Origin: Peromyscus leucopus
Lineage: Eukaryota; Chordata; Mammalia; Rodentia; Cricetidae
Direction: 5' to 3'
Length of the DNA: 64,000 bases
Assembly: GCF_004664715.2 (NCBI RefSeq)
Contig: NC_051063.1
Location: 111,018,329-111,082,328 of the forward strand
Below, one piece after another: positions 57,193 through 64,000 of this stretch (position 1 is the first letter of the stretch; every line of letters begins with the position of its first letter). A model generated the notes under the pieces. That model was not told the origin of the DNA and made no database searches. It was given only the letters and a program-made list of their open reading frames with translations. A program made the translations under genes and the position numbers.

Positions 57193-58549
57193 ATACTTAT
57201 TTGTTTTTGTTAGTTATTGCTGTTACTAATCATGACTCCTCTAATACTCTTATTAATCATCTGTATATTGTGCAATAAATCTGACCAACAGAAGAACCTT
57301 TCATTGTGTGGAGGGACTTTGCTTCCTGCAGATGCAGATTCTTGCTTTTTCCTTTGTGTAAGTAAAAGACATTACAAGCAGAGGTGCTGATCTGTCATTA
57401 GACATGCAAGCAATCAATCCAAATGCAGTTTTAAACCTACCCCATTCCCCAGGAGTTTGCTGCTGTTAGCATAAAGTGATACACAATGATTTTAAAGGGG
57501 TAATTAACACATGATTAAATATTTATCCTCTATATAAAAAGGGTCCTAAGTGCTTCGGTAGGACAATAAATACAGGACTTACCAACTTCCTTTGGATATA
57601 AGGAGTAGAAGGTGACTAGGGACCTTGGCTGCAGATCTTTACCATGTAATGCCAGAAAACTAAGTCTTTCGTGACTGAGTTGTATAATTCCACGTTCAAG
57701 AAACAATGTTTCTTGTGACTGTTTTATGATTATTCGTGCATCAAAAATATTAGTAGATGATTGAATTATATTACATTCAAATTTGAAAATTTCTATAAAC
57801 ACTTCACTGAACCACATCTTCCTAGGTTTATTTATGTATTACCTTTGGCTGCTTCCTTTCTGCACTTCCTGGTTGAGTAGCTGTGAAAGGGGCCATAGAG
57901 ATTGCAAATTCTAAAATGTTTAATTTCTGGTGTTTCATGGGGAATGTTTTTTTTTTTTTTGACTTTTGGTTTCAAGAGTCTATATAAATATTATTTTCTG
58001 AATATATTCAGATGCTTAGGTGAGAACTATGTGGAGGAAGAAGTGCCATAATTGTGGCTGTATGTTGTCATTCATTTATATAGCATCATATGTTGAACAA
58101 TTTTAGACTAGGTAATTTTAATAAGTTCCACGTTGTATCAATCATAGAGTGACTCCAAATAAATTCATTGCTAAAAAATTGTGTATTCATGATTCATTTA
58201 TAGTTATCTCAAATATTCTAAAAGTCAATATAATATATATAATATAGATAGATGGGTGAGGTTGAAGAACATTGTTTGTGCAGCCAGGGTATTGCTCTTC
58301 TATGCTTAACATTTTTTTTATTCTTTAACCCTTATGGAGATACTGACTTTATTTAATTTCTAAGTACTATGAAACCTTAGATACAGAATATGTACGATTT
58401 CCAAAAGATAATCAAGTTGTTTCTATTCTGCTTCTAAAATCACAGGCTTGATTATGCACATAGAATAATTTTGGACAAATGTATGTTAAATAAAAGCTTC
58501 TAGAAGACTGTTTCTCTATGGTGTTTCTTAATATAAATACAAGTATTAG
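57193..58549. other. Unique AT-rich DNA
   Basis: No gene or young repeat. The minus frame 57817-57530 (95 codons) shows no family resemblance. A T run is at 57949-57960. Confidence 0.5.
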
Positions 58550-58832
58550 GGTGGGAGACAGTTCCCTGGATAAAGTGTAGTCATTCACACATATAGGAAC
58601 CAGTTTGAGTTCTGCAGAATCAAAACAAACAAACATATTTTGTAGACTGAATGAAATCCTAGTGCTCCTGTGAGGAGACAGAGATATGAGCCACATAACC
58701 TGGCATTAGCAGTGGGAACAAGAGACTCTGTCTCGAGGTACAAGGTGAGGACCAATACCAGAGGTTGTTCTCTGACTTCTACATGAAGGCCAGGGCATGT
58801 GTTCATTTACACATACACAAACACACACACAT

Positions 58833-58862
<30 letters not shown>
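58550..58862 (+). mobile_element. B4 SINE, sense, degraded, with (CA)n tail
   Basis: 'agactctgtctcgaggtac', 'accagaggttgttctctgac' and 'atgaaggccagggcatgtg' lead into a CA-rich tail (58815-58862) that has become a microsatellite. The 5' ID-type half is diverged. Confidence 0.7.
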
Positions 58863-58865
<3 letters not shown>

Positions 58866-58894
58866 AATTATAAGAGTTCTTACCTACAGAACCA

Positions 58895-59125
58895 ATACCA
58901 AAGGGTCAGTCCTGAAAACATACATACAAACAGAGCAGGCAGTTTATGTTTAGAAACACATAATGTATATACATATATGCATGTGAGAACAATTAATGAA
59001 AAAAAGCACATGAATTTAAAAGAGAGCAAAGGGGGTATATGAGAGGGTTAAATGGAAGAGATGGTAAGGGAGAAATAATCTAATTACATTGTAATCTCAA
59101 AAACTGAAAGAAATAATTAAAAATA
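58895..59125 (+). mobile_element. Rodent L1 3' UTR (Lx-like), sense
   Basis: 'gggtcagtcctgaaaacat', 'gagaacaattaatgaaaaaa', 'tgaatttaaaagagagcaaa' and 'ttacattgtaatctcaaaaa' then A-rich end. Same repeat type as 22735-23100. Confidence 0.78.
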
Positions 59126-59516
59126 CAAGTGGCCAGATCTAAACACCTCAACAATTTATGAAATATATCACTCACCATTGTCCATTCCAAAGAATGAGCA
59201 AAGATTTCTCTAGTGTCAAGTGTGTACTGGGTAGGTTTGGTCATAAGAAGACTCTTAGGTCAAAACAAAACAACAAAAAAAAACAAAAACCCCACAAGAA
59301 TAGATTAGTCATCAGACCTTTTATTTTTGATTCTTATGTTTAAAAATACAAGTTCCAAGTAGCTTTAAATACTTAAGGATTCGTTTTCAATTGTTTGTAT
59401 TCTAGTTTGTAGGTTTTGGAGTAAATGAAATTAGCATACTATTTATAATACATTTGCATAAAACCCAACTAGCTTTACAATTTTGCTAATGTGTGAATTA
59501 CCCTGAAATGTTTACT

Positions 59517-59565
<49 letters not shown>

Positions 59566-60179
59566 TGGAACTTAACATTTACTTTGATAAATAAGCATTC
59601 CTTGAATTTCAAACTAATAAAGTTTTATTTTTATAAATATTAATACATTTTAATGGAATTTTTAAAAGTTAAGATAAATTTAACATTATTACATTTGTGT
59701 TTGAAAGGCTGTACTCTTAAAGTATTTTATTTAGCTTTTAATTTTATTACATACTTTAATGTTTCAATGGTAATAACTTTTCATGAAATATACATGAGAA
59801 ACTATTTTAATGTTTTATTTTTATATTATTTTAATTTATATGTCTTAATTTGGGCTTCTATATAAAGCACTATGGAGTGTGCCACTTATATATAAAAAAA
59901 AATCTATTACTGTACTGGAGACTGGAAGTCTGAAATCTGATTGCCATCATGGTCCAGTTCTGGTGAGGACCTGCTTCCAATTTGCATATTAATGAACTAG
60001 TATCCTGACACAGCAACAAAAAACCTGGTTAGTTCTTTTATCATTCATATGGAGACACAAATCTATTCATAATAGTGTAGGCTCATGATGCAATTGCCTT
60101 CCAAAGACCCACATCCAAACACTATGACATCAATAGTACAGTTTTTTAAAAATGAATTTTGTATCAGGATAACTAAAAT
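59126..60179. other. AT-rich DNA with a (TA)n tract
   Basis: A (TA)n run of about 21 units is at 59519-59561. No gene. Confidence 0.5.
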
Positions 60180-60370
60180 TCCCCCAACGATGAGGAAAAT
60201 AATCTCCACCCCTCACCCTAATGAGGATCTATTGGCACTTGATATCTGCTGGGAGAGGGACAATGGTTCTTCCTTGAGGACACTGGTTGTGTCCTATGTG
60301 TACAGCCCCAATTCATGCACATATGGACTAATGGAACTTACTGGGCAATAAAAGGAAACAATGATAGGAA
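60180..60370 (+). mobile_element. Rodent L1 3' UTR (Lx-like), sense, partial
   Basis: 'gaggatctattggcacttg', 'ctgctgggagagggacaat' and 'attcatgcacatatggact' match the order seen at 39225 and 62640. Confidence 0.7.
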
Positions 60371-60419
60371 AGTGGGCTGTTGGCAAGATACAGGTATGTG
60401 GAGCAGAGAAATGAAAAAT

Positions 60420-61230
60420 GATCATTTTTCATTTGATATCTGTATAAACTTCTCAAAAGTAACCCATACCATGAGAGAGAGCCCATGACCAACAGTGTTT
60501 TGGATGGCCAGGCTCCAGAAACTGAATGTCTCAGAAACCTAGGTTCTAACCAAACACTATTGCAAAGAAGAAAAAATAAAGTCAAGCAAATGATTCCTAA
60601 TGATGTTGTGCTCTATTTACTGGTAGGTGCCAAGCCCAATCACTATCAGAAAGGCTTCTTCCAGCAACTAATAGGAGCAGGTGCAGAGACCCAAGGTCAA
60701 CTATTAGGCAGAGCCTGGGGAATCCCACAGAAGAGGGAGAGAAAGGATTGTAGCAGCAGTCAGAGGGGTAAAGGACACCAGACAGAACAAATCCCACAGA
60801 ATCAACTAAGGGCCCACAGGAGCTCACAGAGACTGGAGTATCAACCACACAGAAAGGCCTGGGTCTGTGCCAGGCCCTCTGCATACATTCTGTGGTTCTT
60901 TAGTTTGGGGTTTTTGTTGGACTCCTAACAGTGGGAATCAGGGTGTCTTTGCCTCTTTTGCCTGCTCATGGCATCTCTTCCCTCCTACTGTGTTGCCTTA
61001 TCTAGCCTTGATAGGAGAGTATATGACTAATTTTATTGCATCTTGTTATGTTGAGTTTAATTGATATCACTGGGGGGGGGGCTGGTGTTTTCTGAAGGGA
61101 AACAGAGAAATAGTGAATCTGGGGGAGAGGAGAGGTGGTGGTGGGATTTGGGAGGAAGGGAGTGAGGGGAGGCTGCTGTTGGAAAGTATTGTACGAGAGA
61201 AGAATAGGTAAATAAAAATTTTTAAACTCT
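60420..61230 (+). mobile_element. Rodent L1 3' UTR (Lx-like), sense, long
   Basis: A nearly continuous 3' UTR. It begins 'tggatggccaggctccagaa', passes 'ctcctaacagtgggaatcag' and 'tattgcatcttgttatg', a G tract at 61072-61080 and the G-rich end, and stops with 'gagagaagaataggtaaata' and A/T-rich sequence. The frame over 60485-60928 (147 codons) is a chance frame inside it, not a gene. Confidence 0.85.
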
Positions 61231-61689
61231 AGGAATTTGGGAAAACACAAGCATTTCGAAATGGCCTGTGATGATGTAATGGATCTGTATAGGTTGACTC
61301 AACTGCATCACATGCTGTTCATTAGTTTGCTCTGGATGATCAATGCCTGTGATTCCCATGGACACATCATTAATCTTTAAAACCTCTTTCTTCTAGATAT
61401 CTTCAAATTATTTTAAAACAACTCTAAAATAAACAGTCTCATCCACTTAGGTTTTAGTTGGTAAAAATTGAATATTATGGTTATTTTTAATGTTATTACA
61501 TCTAAAATATCTTAATAAATTATTTACTAAAAGAAATATCCAATCAATAGGTATTTTAACTTAGTGTTAAATATTTTTCAGTTCATTTAAAATGACCTCA
61601 TTCAGTTCCATTTCATGGGTTCATAGATCTTAGAAATTTTTGTGAATTTCCTTCCCTCATTTGCTCTCGATCTTTTAAGTTCTTTCTCC

Positions 61690-61691
<2 letters not shown>
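61231..61691. other. Unique AT-rich DNA
   Basis: Nothing recognised. Confidence 0.5.
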
Positions 61692-61747
<56 letters not shown>

Positions 61748-61780
61748 CATCCATCCATCCATCCATCCATCCATCCATCC

Positions 61781-61831
<51 letters not shown>

Positions 61832-61862
61832 ACCTATCTATCTACATCTATCTATCTCCATA
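61692..61862. repeat. Compound (ATCT)n(CATC)n(ATCT)n array
   Basis: About 13 ATCT units, about 10 CATC units (61746-61783), then about 12 more ATCT units and degenerate flanks. A three-block tetranucleotide array of this length is likely to be highly polymorphic. Confidence 0.96.
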
Positions 61863-62271
61863 TCCTTATCTCTCCATTTCTCTCTACCTCTCTCTTCTTC
61901 ATGGTCTCATTGTTGGAGAAAATGATGTTTGTTTTCTATGTGGCTTATTTACTGAATTTGGCACAGATTAGGTAAATTCTGTCCAGAAGAACTATCTATA
62001 AGGGTAGGAATGTTCTGTATTGCATAACACAGAAAACACGAGACAGATTGGGGTGAAATAGGGAGGGTGGGCTGAGGAAATGAATGGAGTTTTTAATACT
62101 CAGTTTACATTAGATGGAATAACACACAGTTTTACCTTCCACGTTTTCATCTTTGCCAGACTGTTTAGGACTCATGGTAGAGTTTGGACTCATTATCCTG
62201 TCTTAAGGATAAAGAATAATAACTGTACATTTATAAAATACTTTTCAGTAGCCTCACAGTGTATAACAAAT

Positions 62272-62273
<2 letters not shown>
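61863..62273. other. Unique DNA
   Basis: Nothing recognised. Confidence 0.5.

Positions 62274-62317
<44 letters not shown>
62274..62317. repeat. (TA)n microsatellite
   Basis: About 21 TA units followed by ACACATATAT. Confidence 0.96.
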
Positions 62318-62327
<10 letters not shown>

Positions 62328-62639
62328 TACATATATATATTATCTTATACAGAATTTTGATAATTTATGTATTTACCATTAATTTAATGTAGCTTTTAGT
62401 AAATATATTTTTAATGAACAAATACATTTATTAGATGTTTAATGCAGTCCATAAGCATAAGATTATTGTATTTGAGTTAGATAGAACTGAGTCCTTTTTC
62501 TCTTGGTAACAGACAATAACCCATAAAATTGTCATCTACAAAATTCATAGTTGAGAAGAATGGGAAAGTGTTATAAGAAAACTAAAAAAAAAAATTCATA
62601 ATGGGCAGGCTATCATAAGTGCTCCATCAAAAAGAAATG

Positions 62640-62905
62640 TGGCTTTCCTTCCCTCAGCAGCCATCAAATGCCATTGATTCTGACACCACCACATGCACAT
62701 ATAATAACACTAATTGGACTTGGAATTACTAAAAAAATTTCAAATTTAGTAAAAAATTTCTTAATAAAAAGAATTTTCAAAGTTAGGAGGGAGATGAGAA
62801 ATATATTTGGGGGAGGTGAGCTTGAAGCAGGAGAGCAGGGGATGAATATGATCTAGATACGTTGTATAGATTTATGAAATATTCTAATATTTTTAAAAAA
62901 TCATA
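62640..62905 (+). mobile_element. Rodent L1 3' UTR (Lx-like), sense, degraded
   Basis: 'cacatgcacatataataaca', 'ctaattggacttggaatta', a G-rich stretch at 62785-62840 and 'gaatatgatctagatacg' then A/T-rich end follow the order of the related copies at 39225 and 60180. Confidence 0.65.
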
Positions 62906-63373
62906 ATTATTTCAATAAATTTACAATCTTGAGCATTTGTAGCTATTCTTGTTTGTATGTGGCCTTGGGAATATGGAATGCTTAATCCTCACAAGCTTTC
63001 AATTAATAGCTTTGGGATTTCTTAAAATTATTTAATATTTCTAAGCTCTAGTAGCAACATCTGAAAGATGAGGAAAATATTGCATATGCAACATGTTACA
63101 GTAATTGTTATTAATAAATATAATATTTAGGAACATAGCTGGGACTTGGAACTGAAAACTATGTGATTCTTTTCAGTTAAATTAAACCTAATATATACAT
63201 TGGGCTTGACACAAATTGACACTTATTTAAACATTATTCTGTGAAGACAAGAAAAGAGGGAATAAATTTAATATTTATCACTACTGTTATTAATCTTGGA
63301 CATAGCTAAAGAATGGCATGTATCAGTTAACAAGAATCAGAGAGTTGTCATTACTCCCTGAATATGTGAAAAA

Positions 63374-63376
<3 letters not shown>
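62906..63376. other. Unique AT-rich DNA
   Basis: Nothing recognised. Confidence 0.5.

Positions 63377-63440
<64 letters not shown>
63377..63440. repeat. (GA)n microsatellite
   Basis: About 31 perfect GA units, among the longest dinucleotide tracts in the window. A frame crossing it (63318-63575) is chance. Confidence 0.97.
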
Positions 63441-63442
<2 letters not shown>

Positions 63443-64000
63443 AAACCTGAATCCAATCAGAGATCATTACCTTTGTGACACTGGAGCAATTTATCTTGAT
63501 GACAGTGATGATGAAATTATTAACATAAGGAGACAAATGGGCTTCTGTGAAATGATTTATACCAGAAAAGAATAATGGAAATCTAGTGATGAGCATTCTT
63601 TATGCAATGGCATCTTTGCAATAAAAATGATTTTCATTTTATTTCTGTTAGTATAAACAGCTATATAAAGCTAACATACACAGTTTAATAAATGAATGGT
63701 TCCATAAACTACAGTGGTAAAGACATGAGTCCCTGGAAAATTGCAGTGCCTATGGCTTATCTTTGCCTTGATTACCTCCTCTAGGTTCTTGGAATGTTTT
63801 CATTGGAGTGGAACTTGACATGCATAATCAGCCATGTTTAGCGAACTACTGGCTACAGGAAAATGAAAAGTGAAATTATTTAAATGGGGAAAAAATCATC
63901 AACATTGAAGTGAACAGAAGTGTTGAGAACTAGGGAGATGCCAATCTGGATCCAGAACAATTAGGAAACCAGATCAATTAAACAAAATTGGACCTAGCTA
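63441..64000. other. Unique DNA to window end
   Basis: No gene or repeat recognised. Confidence 0.5.

Noticed and set aside
57530..57580. A 'gtgcttcgg' phrase that briefly resembled U6 snRNA.
   Set aside because: The match does not extend and the rest of U6 is absent.
60485..60928. A 147-codon frame considered as a small gene.
   Set aside because: It lies entirely inside a recognisable rodent L1 3' UTR.

Overview
This window is mammalian nuclear DNA from a muroid rodent, most likely a cricetid (hamster, vole or deer-mouse group). The evidence is the repeat content: B1, B2, B3 and B4 SINEs, rodent-type L1 3' ends, a rodent hAT-Charlie element, an ERVK-type LTR and many long dinucleotide and tetranucleotide tracts. 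The B1 copies carry the 'gctttgcgcctttcctgga' core that I associate with cricetid B1. No bacterial-style operons, rRNA, tRNA or CRISPR arrays are visible. It reads as an AT-rich gene desert or a very long intron. The only intact protein-coding frame with a recognisable family is an L1 ORF1. One 53-bp segment (27139-27191) has good splice signals on both sides and is the only reasonable candidate for a host exon.

Layout: 1-1300 is a GC-richer unassigned block. 1585-2177 is a minus-strand ERVK-type LTR split by a B1. 2.2-9.98 kb is mostly unique AT-rich DNA with two old B3 SINEs. 10.1-10.5 kb holds an ancient L1M ORF1 piece. 11.2-12.9 kb is a 5'-truncated L1 (ORF2 tail plus 3' UTR). 13.5-15.4 kb has a B4, a Tigger DNA-transposon fossil and a URR1-like hAT fossil. 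15.7-17.2 kb has SINEs and an L1 3' end. 17.2-30 kb is mostly unique with scattered SINEs. 30.46-31.05 kb is a nested B1 plus a 5'-inverted L1.

The centrepiece is 32694-37646. A 13-15 bp target-site duplication encloses one insertion made of an L1 5' UTR, an intact 410-codon ORF1 and about 115 bp running into ORF2. These are fused directly to about 2.44 kb of non-L1, host-transcript-like sequence that ends with AATAAA and an A-rich tail. A 116-bp piece of that host sequence recurs at 98 percent identity on the opposite strand at 57065-57180. There it forms the 5' part of a second, independently duplicated-flank retrocopy (55880-57180) whose 3' part is a different transcript. Two chimeric retrocopies sharing one source segment within 21 kb point to template switching by L1 reverse transcriptase, or to a previously unrecognised family built on a fusion transcript.

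From 37.6 kb to the end the window is again AT-rich desert. It holds L1 3' ends of several ages on both strands, a TSD-bounded solo LTR candidate (41706-42007), a nested and inverted L1 complex (46.4-47.9 kb), a 70-bp purine/pyrimidine-alternating tract with Z-DNA potential (46677-46746), a CT/GA inverted pair (53.07-53.25 kb) and a long compound ATCT/CATC array (61.69-61.86 kb). The elements do not work together as a pathway. They form a stratigraphy of retrotransposition, with L1 supplying the machinery for SINEs, processed copies and chimeras. Family names are from recognition by eye, and boundaries are good to a few bases only where target-site duplications are given.
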